Positions 1 through 7,440 of a stretch of 40,469 bases of DNA are shown here, one piece after another. Within the stretch, counting starts at the first letter, position 1. Every line of letters starts with the position of its first letter. The notes under the pieces are model-generated. The model saw only the letters and a list, made by a program, of their open reading frames with translations, was not told the origin of the DNA and did no database searches. Origin of the DNA: a bacterium (GTDB lineage Bacteria; Bacteroidota; Bacteroidia; CAILMK01; JACPUW01); the NCBI GenBank assembly GCA_016124515.1, contig WGNN01000125.1, forward strand, positions 1 to 40,469, in the 5' to 3' direction. Made by a program: the position numbers and the translations under genes.

Positions 1-118
1 GACATTTTGTTCTGTTTATCAATTTAATTGGGCGGTCAAAAATCAGCTATTTTCAATAAATGCGGAAGTTACTTGGGTCACAATTGTTGTTAAGGCTTTG
101 AATAATAAGCGCCGAACC

Positions 119-149
119 CTTGCACGCAACGAAAATTTGAATATTTTTA
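119..149 (+). promoter_or_regulatory. Candidate promoter of the sigma/anti-sigma pair
   Basis: CTTG (119-122) and TATTTTTA (142-149) are separated by 19 bases. The Bacteroidota housekeeping consensus is TTTG-N19/20-TAnnTTTG, so each element has one mismatch. Transcription would start near 156, giving a leader of about 57 bases. The remainder of 1-212 shows no convincing gene; it may also hold a target of the encoded sigma factor, which I cannot recognise. Confidence 0.3.
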
Positions 150-212
150 CTGAAAATTAGTGAGGCTGCAACCAAGATCTGCCGCCTTGCATCTAAGCCC
201 ACATCAAGCAAT

Positions 213-803
213 ATGTTTTTCAAAAAAGCCAATATAAGACCATCAGATGCCAACGAGGCTGAGTTGATTGAAGGCTGTCTGAAAGAAGACAGAAGGTTTC
301 AAAAAGAACTCTACGACCGCTATGCATCAAAATTGATGGCCGTTTGCTATCGCTATTGTAAAAACCGCGAAGAAGCACAGGATGTATTGCACGAAGGATT
401 TATTAAAGCAGTGAAAAACCTGCACCGTTTTGAAGGCAAAGGCTCTTTTGAAGGTTGGCTCAGACGTATAATGGTTAATACAGCGCTTGAAAATTTCAGG
501 AAAAACAAGCACCTTGTGGTGGTTGAAGATATTGAGCATGCAGAAAGCCAGCGTGTAGAGTCAAAAGCACTTGACAAAATGTCGGCTGAAGAATTGCTGA
601 GACTGGTAAATGCATTGCCTGCCGGTTTCAGGGTGGTTTTTAACCTGTATGCTATTGAAGGTTACAGCCACAAGGAAATTGCCGAACAATTGCAGATTTC
701 AATTGGTACAAGCAAGTCGCAGCTTTCGCGTGCACGTGCTGCACTGCAAAATATGATTAAAGGAATAGACATAGAAGTATATAACGAGTATGCCCAGCGT
801 TGA
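213..803 (+). CDS. ECF-type RNA polymerase sigma factor
   Basis: This 196-residue protein has the standard ECF build. Sigma region 2 covers about residues 30-98, with RYCKNREEAQDVLHEGF and the GWLRRIMVNTA helix. Region 4 covers about 124-181, with LPAGFRVVFNLYAIEGYSHKEIA and an ISIGTSKSQLSRAR recognition helix. Such proteins direct RNA polymerase to a small regulon and are usually held by a membrane anti-sigma factor. The ATG at 213 is the natural start; the stop at 803 lies inside the next gene, whose ATG is at 790, so translation of the two is probably coupled. The partner has one inner-membrane helix and a C-terminal barrel, which fits an envelope-sensing switch. The family call is firm; the signal and regulon are unknown. 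Confidence 0.95.
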   Translation: MFFKKANIRPSDANEAELIEGCLKEDRRFQKELYDRYASKLMAVCYRYCKNREEAQDVLHEGFIKAVKNLHRFEGKGSFEGWLRRIMVNTALENFRKNKHLVVVEDIEHAESQRVESKALDKMSAEELLRLVNALPAGFRVVFNLYAIEGYSHKEIAEQLQISIGTSKSQLSRARAALQNMIKGIDIEVYNEYAQR

Positions 804-2100
804 TGAAATATTCAAATCAGGACTAAGCAACCTGCAAATAGACCCCGATAACTCGGTGTGGAGCAAGGTTGATAAAAGCCTTGGAAGCAAGGAGGGAAAA
901 GTAGTGCTGCCCTGGTACTACAACCCCCGAAAGGCGCTCATTGGGGCATTGCTCATTTCTGCTATGTCGTTTTCAATTGGCTACATATACGGTTTATTCA
1001 ATACCGATGCCTCTCAGGAAATAGCTGCCCAAACCACTCACGAGTTGCACATCTATCCGCAAGACCGCCCCGCTACTTACCATAGTAAGGCCGTGGCTTC
1101 AGCCCACACTGTGCTTTCTGATTTGGAAAAACCCGGCAACGAATCAAATGCCGAATCGGTGGCCCATGAGCGAGCAAACAGCCAACAAAACAGTGGAGCC
1201 AAGCACTTGAGTATGTTGGCGCTGCTGCCTGAAAATGAACGAAATGATGAAAGCACCAAAGCGATAGAAGCTTTTGACGAACGCGGCCCTTTCCAATTTC
1301 TCGCGTTTAGTCCCACGGTTTTAACAGCTACCGAACTGCCCGAAGATTTGGATGAAAACAGCCTGACTTTGGCCAAGCTCAATGCAGATAATTTGCCAAC
1401 TGCCGATATAAAACACGATATGCAAATGGCCGGCTATGGCCGCAATTGGTTGCAGTTCAACCGAGAATTCAACCCAACAATCGTGGGCTATTCAGGTGGT
1501 TTCACACACAATCCAACCACCACGGTTTACCTGGGCTCAGGCAACAGACAATCATCGGTAAGTTACAATTTCAGGTTTGGGCACATGCTCAGCCGCAACC
1601 TGGGTTTGGTTACCGGCCTTAGCATGGCCGACTATTCTACCCAAATTGATGGCAAACGCATCTCATTTGATATGGATTCGTTGCCCAGCAATGTGGGACC
1701 ATCTGACCGATATTCACTTTTTGCCTACCAATTGCAATACAACGCCCGTATGCTCTCAGTGCCGCTTATGTTGCGCATTGCAGGCAAAGGCAACCGCCTT
1801 GGGTATCATATCGATTTGGGCGCTTACCTGAGTCAGGTTATCAGCCAAACGCACAGCTTTGCCATGAATACAAAAGTTGATGGCACTGGCTTGTCAAACA
1901 CTTGGTTGCCCAATATGTACAACAGCCAACTGCAATCAGGGCTCATGGCCAATGCAGGTATTGATGCCTACTTGGCCCACGGTTTTGGATTTTCGTTTGA
2001 AGCCGTTTTGCGCCGAAGATTTCAGCAACAGTTGTTGGCCAACCTCAACGAAAACTCACTCAATTTTGGAGGAAGGGTAGGGGTTTTCTACCGATTCTAA
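790..2100 (+). CDS. Putative dual-membrane-spanning anti-sigma factor (cytoplasmic N-terminus, TM helix, linker, outer-membrane beta-barrel)
   Basis: The protein has 436 residues. Residues 1-46 are hydrophilic with no signal-peptide cleavage site. Residues 47-70 form one hydrophobic helix preceded by basic PRKAL, so the N-terminus should face the cytoplasm. Residues about 71-215 are polar and low in predicted order (rich in E, N, S, D). From about 230 to the end alternating aromatic strands recur (VSYNFRFGHM, YQLQYNARM, IDLGAYLS, FSFEAVLRR), and the chain ends GVFYRF, the terminal aromatic typical of outer-membrane barrels. Known biology: Bacteroides thetaiotaomicron Dma anti-sigma factors have this layout and sit beside a sigma gene. 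Here the gene overlaps an ECF sigma gene by 14 bases. The anti-sigma role is inferred from layout and context. Alternative: an ordinary porin-family protein with an uncleaved anchor. Confidence 0.7.
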   Translation: MPSVDEIFKSGLSNLQIDPDNSVWSKVDKSLGSKEGKVVLPWYYNPRKALIGALLISAMSFSIGYIYGLFNTDASQEIAAQTTHELHIYPQDRPATYHSKAVASAHTVLSDLEKPGNESNAESVAHERANSQQNSGAKHLSMLALLPENERNDESTKAIEAFDERGPFQFLAFSPTVLTATELPEDLDENSLTLAKLNADNLPTADIKHDMQMAGYGRNWLQFNREFNPTIVGYSGGFTHNPTTTVYLGSGNRQSSVSYNFRFGHMLSRNLGLVTGLSMADYSTQIDGKRISFDMDSLPSNVGPSDRYSLFAYQLQYNARMLSVPLMLRIAGKGNRLGYHIDLGAYLSQVISQTHSFAMNTKVDGTGLSNTWLPNMYNSQLQSGLMANAGIDAYLAHGFGFSFEAVLRRRFQQQLLANLNENSLNFGGRVGVFYRF

Positions 2101-2137
2101 ACTGCGCTTTCTTCCATTCTCCCCAACACTCCATTTC

Positions 2138-3871
2138 TTATTTGTTTTGATGCAACTTACCGTGGCTAAGCTCCCAAATGTGTGCGGCTATGCCAAGGGT
2201 TTTCATGCGGTGCGACACCAACAGGATGGTAACCCCCAATTGTTGGTTGATGTGCTGAATAGTTTCTAATATACCGGCCTCGGTATGCGAATCAAGATTG
2301 GCTGAAAACTCATCAAGAACCATCAAAGGCCTTTCAAAATACATGGCGCGTGCCAAGGCAATTCGTTGTTTTTGCCCGCTCGAAAGCAACTTTCCATCTT
2401 CGCCCACAAAACGGTCGTTTCCAATAAATTCGTCAAGGCAAGCCATTTTCAGGGCTTGTTCTATTTTTTCCGTATTGGTTATTGGGTAGCCAAAACTCAC
2501 GTTTTCATAAACACTGGCATCCAATATTACCGAGTCTTGACCTATATAACTTATTTTGCTCAGCCACTTGCTGTTGTCAGGAAACTCAGGCTCCATGCCA
2601 TCAATTCTGATTTTGCCGCTATCAATTTCCTGAAGACCTATAATAACCTTGAGCAAGGTTGACTTGCCCGCTCCTGACTTGCCTTTTACACCCACAATAC
2701 TGCCTTTAGTAATGGCCATGTCAATGTTTTGCAACACCTTGTGGTCTTCAAAAGCCACCGATACACCTTCCAAAACAATGGAATTATCAAACACCACCTC
2801 CTTGAAATGCACTTCGGGAATTGAGTGGTTTTCCAGGTTTTGTTCCAGTTCCTGTACCAAGTGCTCAGTGCTTTTAAAGTGCAATAATGAATCGGTTATT
2901 AAACCAATGGCAGGCATGACCTTGTAGCCGTAGGCACCCAGAATTCCCAGATTGAAAACCATTCCTACATTGCCTTCTGAATCAAAATAATGTTGAAATA
3001 CAAAAAGCAAAAGAATAAAGGAAATGGCGGCTATTTCCATGATTTTTTTGGGTGCTATTTGCAGTTCTTGTTGTTTGAAACGCAGCCCGTTGAACGCCCT
3101 CAGGTTACGCATAAAGGTATTGGTAAACTGCTCAACCGCTCCATATACCTTCATCTCAAGAAAGCTGTCGAAAAGCTTGTGTATGCCACGGCTGTTTTGT
3201 GGTAAAATCTCGTGTTTTTGCTTGCCCAATTGGCTATATGATACAGCCAGCTTTTTGTAAACAGCGTAGCTAATGGGTATGGTAATAATGACCAACACAA
3301 TGCTCAAAACCCAATTGGCAACAAAGGCCATGGCAATAAAAAATACCAATACAGCCACCTCGCCGGCCAAAGAAAACATACTTTTGACTACTGCTGTGCC
3401 AAACTCGAATGGAATGGCCACTGAGCGGTGGGTGAGCTTGAAAATACGCTCCTTGAACAGGTAGCTGTAACCTCGTTTAAAAAAACCTTCTATCACATGT
3501 TGGCTCAGGGTGTTGCTTACGTTTTGCGCAAAGCGAACGGTGAGTTTGTGTACGAGAAAGGCAAGGAAGTTTTTTGCTACAAAAAAGAACAAACAAGCCG
3601 CCAACACGGCCAAAATAAATTCATCTTCTGATAGATTGATGAAAAAACCGGAGTGGATTTTTTCAATCAAGACCTGTGATTTGCCGGGCTCCAAGGCGGT
3701 AGAAACTACGGCAACCACCGCAGCAATACCCACGAGGTCGGCCAGCGAAATAATAATTTTTGCCAGTATCAACAGCATAAACTGCCTTTTGGCTCCTTCT
3801 TGCGCATAAGTGAGAATGCTAAAAAATTGGCGGAATTTGGTCTTCAAGCTGTATTCAAAAAATTGTGTCAA
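2138..3871 (-). CDS. ABC transporter, fused membrane and ATPase domains (exporter/flippase type)
   Basis: Numbering from an upstream TTG at 3919, hydrophobic segments lie at about 48-75, 100-125, 183-220 and 295-345. The ATPase domain follows: Walker A GKSGAGKST (413-421), Q-loop glutamine 461, signature LSSGQKQR (512-519), Walker B LMVLDE (532-537) and H-loop histidine 570. This is the half-transporter plan that works as a dimer, like MsbA or PglK, moving lipids, lipid-linked sugars or drugs. No ATG occurs before residue 48, which lies inside the first helix, so a TTG start is likely: 3871 is used here, 3847 and 3919 are possible. The gene diverges from a deacetylase and FemAB-like gene pair, suggesting an envelope substrate, which is only a guess. 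Confidence 0.85.
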   Translation of the reverse strand: MTQFFEYSLKTKFRQFFSILTYAQEGAKRQFMLLILAKIIISLADLVGIAAVVAVVSTALEPGKSQVLIEKIHSGFFINLSEDEFILAVLAACLFFFVAKNFLAFLVHKLTVRFAQNVSNTLSQHVIEGFFKRGYSYLFKERIFKLTHRSVAIPFEFGTAVVKSMFSLAGEVAVLVFFIAMAFVANWVLSIVLVIITIPISYAVYKKLAVSYSQLGKQKHEILPQNSRGIHKLFDSFLEMKVYGAVEQFTNTFMRNLRAFNGLRFKQQELQIAPKKIMEIAAISFILLLFVFQHYFDSEGNVGMVFNLGILGAYGYKVMPAIGLITDSLLHFKSTEHLVQELEQNLENHSIPEVHFKEVVFDNSIVLEGVSVAFEDHKVLQNIDMAITKGSIVGVKGKSGAGKSTLLKVIIGLQEIDSGKIRIDGMEPEFPDNSKWLSKISYIGQDSVILDASVYENVSFGYPITNTEKIEQALKMACLDEFIGNDRFVGEDGKLLSSGQKQRIALARAMYFERPLMVLDEFSANLDSHTEAGILETIQHINQQLGVTILLVSHRMKTLGIAAHIWELSHGKLHQNK

Positions 3872-3906
3872 AGTTAGCCTGAATAGCCCCAAATTTGGAG
3901 CAATAC

Positions 3907-5196
3907 ATGCCAAACTCAAACCATATTGCCGTTCTTTCAGTCCCCAACCATTTGCACTGCCCTGAGCTTGGCTTTATTGCCGAATACATTTTTGTGAACA
4001 GAATGGGTTTTGCACAATTGCAAATGCAAGGCACCGACACAGCTAATTATGTATTGACTTGTAACCAAACCTTCATAGAAATACCGGCTTCCGGTTTTTT
4101 TGCCAGCTTGCCTTTGTATGCCCAAGGGGAGTTGCCACCCGCGCTCGGCCTTGGCAAAAACCTGAGACTTTTCCCTGCGGAAAATGGGGGAGCTCTTGAT
4201 TTTGATGTATTTGCCGCCATTTTCTACCTCATTTCGCGCATGGAAGAAACCGTGCCCCAAGCCACTTTTGATGCACATGGCCGGTACCAAAAGCAAGCTT
4301 CTATTCTATATAAATACCAGGCACTCGACTGGCCTGTGGTTGATATTTGGATAGCAGAGCTGCGGACGGTTTTGCGCAAAAATGGTCTCCAATTGCACGA
4401 AAATGAGCAATTTGAATGGTGGAATACCATTGATATTGACCAAGTATATGCAGCCAAGGGCAAGGCTTTGTTAAGGCGTTTGGGTGCTTTGGCCAAAAAG
4501 CTGGTTGGCGCACATTTTGGCGAAGCAATGGCTTTGGCAGCAACCCTTGGTGGCGCCAGCGACCCGTTTGACAACTTGCCACAAATGAAAGCAGCGGGGG
4601 CACGCAACCTGGTTTTTTTGCTTTGCGGTGGCAACTCGGAATATGACTTGCCAAAAGGGCGTAGCGCAACAACCCTGGCACAGTTTGTTCAAAAATACCA
4701 ATGGCAGTTTGAGCTGGGGTTGCATCCATCGTACAACAGCTGGCAAAACCACCAAATACTGACCAAAGAACGTGAGCAACTGGAAGAGCTAACCGGAGCC
4801 CCCATACTGCACAGCCGCCAACACTACCTGCATTTCAAATGGCCGCAAACCGCCGATGTGTTGATACAAGCCGGAATTACCCACGATTTCAGTATGGGTT
4901 ATGCCGATGCGGTGGCTTTCAGGGCCGGTACCTCAAGGCCTTTTCCCTACTACAATTTTAAATTGCGCCAAAAAACAAGTTTGACTATAGTTCCCTTCGC
5001 TCTTATGGATGTGGGTTTGAAACAATACTTGAAATTAAATCCCGAACAGGCACAAGCTGCCATTTTGCAAACCATCACACGGTTAAAGCAAGTAAACGGC
5101 TTGTTTGTAAGCCTTTGGCATAATGAGTCTTTGGGTACCATAAATGGTTGGAAAGGCTGGAAACAAGTGTACGAATACATGAAAAACGAACTTTAG
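3907..5196 (+). CDS. Divergent polysaccharide deacetylase-like protein (DUF7033 type)
   Basis: The protein has 429 residues from the ATG at 3907, which has GGAG six bases upstream; an in-frame TTG at 3895 is less likely. There is no signal peptide. Features resembling NodB-fold deacetylases of Bacteroidota are NTIDIDQ (173-179; possible metal aspartates 176 and 178), GLHPSYNS (271-278), HSRQHYLHF (302-310) and a late SLWHNES (402-408). Residues 1-130 form the separate N-terminal domain seen in such proteins. The canonical TFDDG motif is replaced by TIDID, so catalysis is not assured. The next gene, a FemAB-like acyltransferase, starts two bases after the stop, so the two probably act together on a cell-surface glycan or its precursor. 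The family is fairly sure, the substrate unknown. Confidence 0.72.
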   Translation: MPNSNHIAVLSVPNHLHCPELGFIAEYIFVNRMGFAQLQMQGTDTANYVLTCNQTFIEIPASGFFASLPLYAQGELPPALGLGKNLRLFPAENGGALDFDVFAAIFYLISRMEETVPQATFDAHGRYQKQASILYKYQALDWPVVDIWIAELRTVLRKNGLQLHENEQFEWWNTIDIDQVYAAKGKALLRRLGALAKKLVGAHFGEAMALAATLGGASDPFDNLPQMKAAGARNLVFLLCGGNSEYDLPKGRSATTLAQFVQKYQWQFELGLHPSYNSWQNHQILTKEREQLEELTGAPILHSRQHYLHFKWPQTADVLIQAGITHDFSMGYADAVAFRAGTSRPFPYYNFKLRQKTSLTIVPFALMDVGLKQYLKLNPEQAQAAILQTITRLKQVNGLFVSLWHNESLGTINGWKGWKQVYEYMKNEL

Positions 5197-5198
5197 CC

Positions 5199-6173
5199 AT
5201 GCCGGTAGAAAAGCTTCACAGAAGGCACCTGAACACCGAAAAATGGGACGAACTTATCGCCCACAGCAACACAGGTACGGTTTTTTGCCAGTCGTGGTAT
5301 ATCGATTTACTTACGAGCGGCAACTGGCAGGCTTGGGTAAATATCAATGATAAAACCGGCGAATGGCTGGCGGGGATTCCGGTTTATGAAAAACAAAAAA
5401 TGTTCAACACCTTCTCGCGCCAACCTTTACTGAGCAAATATTGGGGCGTGCAGGTACGCCGTTTTCAAGCCCAATCGGCATACGATACCATACATTATTA
5501 CAAATCGGCTATGGCTCCGCTGGTGCAGGCAGCTACGCAAAACGCTGCTGTTTTTGACTACTTCAGCGGTATAGAGCCTGTTTATGTGCCCGAATATCAG
5601 TGGCACGGCGTTTCGGTGGGTGCGCGCTTTACCTACATGCTCCACCTGCAGCAAGGCATTGACGAGCTGCGAAAAGGCTACTCCAAAACCGTGCGTAAGC
5701 GCATAAACAAACTCAAGCAACAGGGTTTTGTCAACAAACCGTTCCACGATTTTTCGCATGTAATGGACATGCTTGATGCCAACCACAAAACAGGCAAGCA
5801 GCTCATACCTGCGGCGGCTGTGCACATGCTTAAAGGTCTTTCAAAAGTAGCTTACGAAAAGCAGCAGGGTTTTTTCTTGAGCACATACAGCCCGCAAAAC
5901 GAGGTGGTGGCTGCAGGTTTTTTTATCTTCAACCAACAATACACCCACTTTTTAAATGGCTATGTACATCCGCAGTTCAGGCAACAAAATGCAATGAACC
6001 TGCTGGTTGATGGCGCACTTGAGCAAGCCGCTAATCACAGCGACTCATTTGATTTTTACGGCTCATCAATAGAAGGCATAGAAGCTTTTTTCAGAAGTTT
6101 TGGTGCCAGCCCTACCGCTTATTACCACCTTTTAAAAACCAAATTTCCGTTTAATCTGATATGGAAAATCTAA
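5199..6173 (+). CDS. FemAB-like / GNAT-fold acyltransferase
   Basis: The protein has 324 residues from the ATG at 5199, two bases after the deacetylase stop; an in-frame TTG at 5148 would lie well inside that gene. The fold signs are a basic helix in the middle (GYSKTVRKRINKLKQQGF, 160-177), then FFIFNQQYTHFLNGYVHPQFRQ (241-262), and a C-terminal DFYGSSIEGIEAFFRSFG (285-302), all recognisable from FemAB-like or BioF2-like acetyltransferases of Bacteroidota. These enzymes usually acylate amino sugars or transfer amino acids to cell-wall precursors. No signal or membrane segment is evident, so it is cytoplasmic. It overlaps the downstream UPRT gene by 13 bases. The substrate cannot be read from the sequence. 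Confidence 0.75.
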   Translation: MPVEKLHRRHLNTEKWDELIAHSNTGTVFCQSWYIDLLTSGNWQAWVNINDKTGEWLAGIPVYEKQKMFNTFSRQPLLSKYWGVQVRRFQAQSAYDTIHYYKSAMAPLVQAATQNAAVFDYFSGIEPVYVPEYQWHGVSVGARFTYMLHLQQGIDELRKGYSKTVRKRINKLKQQGFVNKPFHDFSHVMDMLDANHKTGKQLIPAAAVHMLKGLSKVAYEKQQGFFLSTYSPQNEVVAAGFFIFNQQYTHFLNGYVHPQFRQQNAMNLLVDGALEQAANHSDSFDFYGSSIEGIEAFFRSFGASPTAYYHLLKTKFPFNLIWKI

Positions 6174-6811
6174 TCATCCTCAACCGGCAAAATACCCTGC
6201 TCAATAGCTATTTGGCAGAATTGCGCGACGTAGAAAGGCAAAAAGACAGCCACCGTTTCAGAGAAAACCTGGAAGCCATTGGTGGAATAATGGCCTATGA
6301 AATCTCAAAATCACTGCAATACGAGCCGCAGGTGGTGCCAACACCTTTGGGGCAAGCGGAGGTGAATTTGAGCAACGAAAACCTGGTGGTATGCGCCATA
6401 CTAAGGGCAGCCTTGCCTTTGCAAAATGGCATGCTCAGGGCTTTTAGATCAGCCGAGGCGGCATTTATTTCAGCATTCAGGCAACATACTAGCGCGACCG
6501 ATTTTGAAATTGTTTCGCAATATGAGGTCATGCCCGATCTGACCGGGAAAACCCTTATACTGGCCGATCCAATGTGCGCCACGGGCAGCAGCCTGCTTAC
6601 CTGCTACCACAAAATAATGGAGCATTTCAAGCCACAAAAAGTGCTTTTTGCCTCAGTTTTTTCATCAAAATACGGAATGGAGACATTAGCTACACAATTA
6701 CCCCAAATTGTTCATTATACTTGCGTAGTTGATTTGCATTTAGATGCCAATTCATACATAGTGCCCGGTTTAGGTGATGCAGGAGATTTGGCTTTTGGCG
6801 TGAAAGTTTAA
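6161..6811 (+). CDS. upp: Uracil phosphoribosyltransferase
   Basis: The 216-residue length matches the family (about 208-220). It makes UMP from uracil and PRPP in pyrimidine salvage. The PRPP loop is LILADPMCATGSS (133-145), close to the usual DPMLATGGS, and the uracil-binding end is IVPGLGDAGDLAFG (200-213). CAILRAALPLQNGM (78-91) matches the conserved ILRAG block, with alanine in place of the common glycine. The departures in both motifs are modest and typical of the Bacteroidota paralog, so activity is likely but not certain. Translation starts at the ATG at 6161, within the last codons of the acyltransferase gene, so the salvage gene rides in an envelope-related operon. Confidence 0.85.
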   Translation: MENLIILNRQNTLLNSYLAELRDVERQKDSHRFRENLEAIGGIMAYEISKSLQYEPQVVPTPLGQAEVNLSNENLVVCAILRAALPLQNGMLRAFRSAEAAFISAFRQHTSATDFEIVSQYEVMPDLTGKTLILADPMCATGSSLLTCYHKIMEHFKPQKVLFASVFSSKYGMETLATQLPQIVHYTCVVDLHLDANSYIVPGLGDAGDLAFGVKV

Positions 6812-6822
6812 CACAGAAACAG

Positions 6823-7305
6823 ATGTCAACCTGGGTAAATATTCTCATAGTAATGGCACTCTCTACCACAAAGTACATGGCGGGGGTGGCAGTTGCTATT
6901 GTAAACCTGGGAAAGGGCTGGGGGCCGCTCACATTTTTTCTGGCTACGGTGGGCGGCGGCATGATAGGCGTGGTAGCCTATGACCTCTTGCTCATGGAAA
7001 TTCTCTATTTCATAAAGAAGAAACGCGGTATTGATCCGACCAAATTCAGGGTAAACAAACGTATGAGGCGCTTGGTACGGTTCAGAAACAAATTTGGTCT
7101 TACCGGCATTGCCCTGCTCACACCCATTATTTTGCAAGTGCCCGTGGGTACCATTTTGGCCGGTACCATTGAGCAAAATTCAAAAAAGGTGTTCCTTTAT
7201 ATGTTTCTGTCATTCACGCTCTACTCTTCGGTTTTTTATGCGCTTTACCACTTTTTGGGTATCAATCCCAACGATATCCTGCGCGCTGTTCAATTTTGGA
7301 AGTAG
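6823..7305 (+). CDS. Small integral membrane protein of unknown function
   Basis: The protein has 160 residues with four likely membrane segments: about 4-30, 36-62, 94-114 and 123-145. A basic stretch (KKKRGIDPTKFRVNKRMRRL) between the second and third would face the cytoplasm. The segment FGLTGIALLTPIILQVPVGT is distinctive and recalls small SNARE-associated or small-multidrug-export type proteins, but I do not recognise a family with confidence. It starts 11 bases after the upp stop and probably ends that operon, because the next gene converges on it. No function is proposed. Confidence 0.7.
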   Translation: MSTWVNILIVMALSTTKYMAGVAVAIVNLGKGWGPLTFFLATVGGGMIGVVAYDLLLMEILYFIKKKRGIDPTKFRVNKRMRRLVRFRNKFGLTGIALLTPIILQVPVGTILAGTIEQNSKKVFLYMFLSFTLYSSVFYALYHFLGINPNDILRAVQFWK

Positions 7306-7440
7306 GAGTAGCTGCTTGCACACAACCTGAGAGCTTGCTATGAAATGGGCAAGAATGCGAACCATGAAGTATTCACTGCAAGGGTAAATAACCCAAATCA
7401 ATTCGACTTTAAGAAAATGGTCAATGTGGTCTTACAGGCC

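Noticed and set aside
7385-7396. GGGTAAATAACCC-like inverted repeat between convergent genes
   Set aside because: Only a four-pair stem without a T tract; too weak to call a terminator.
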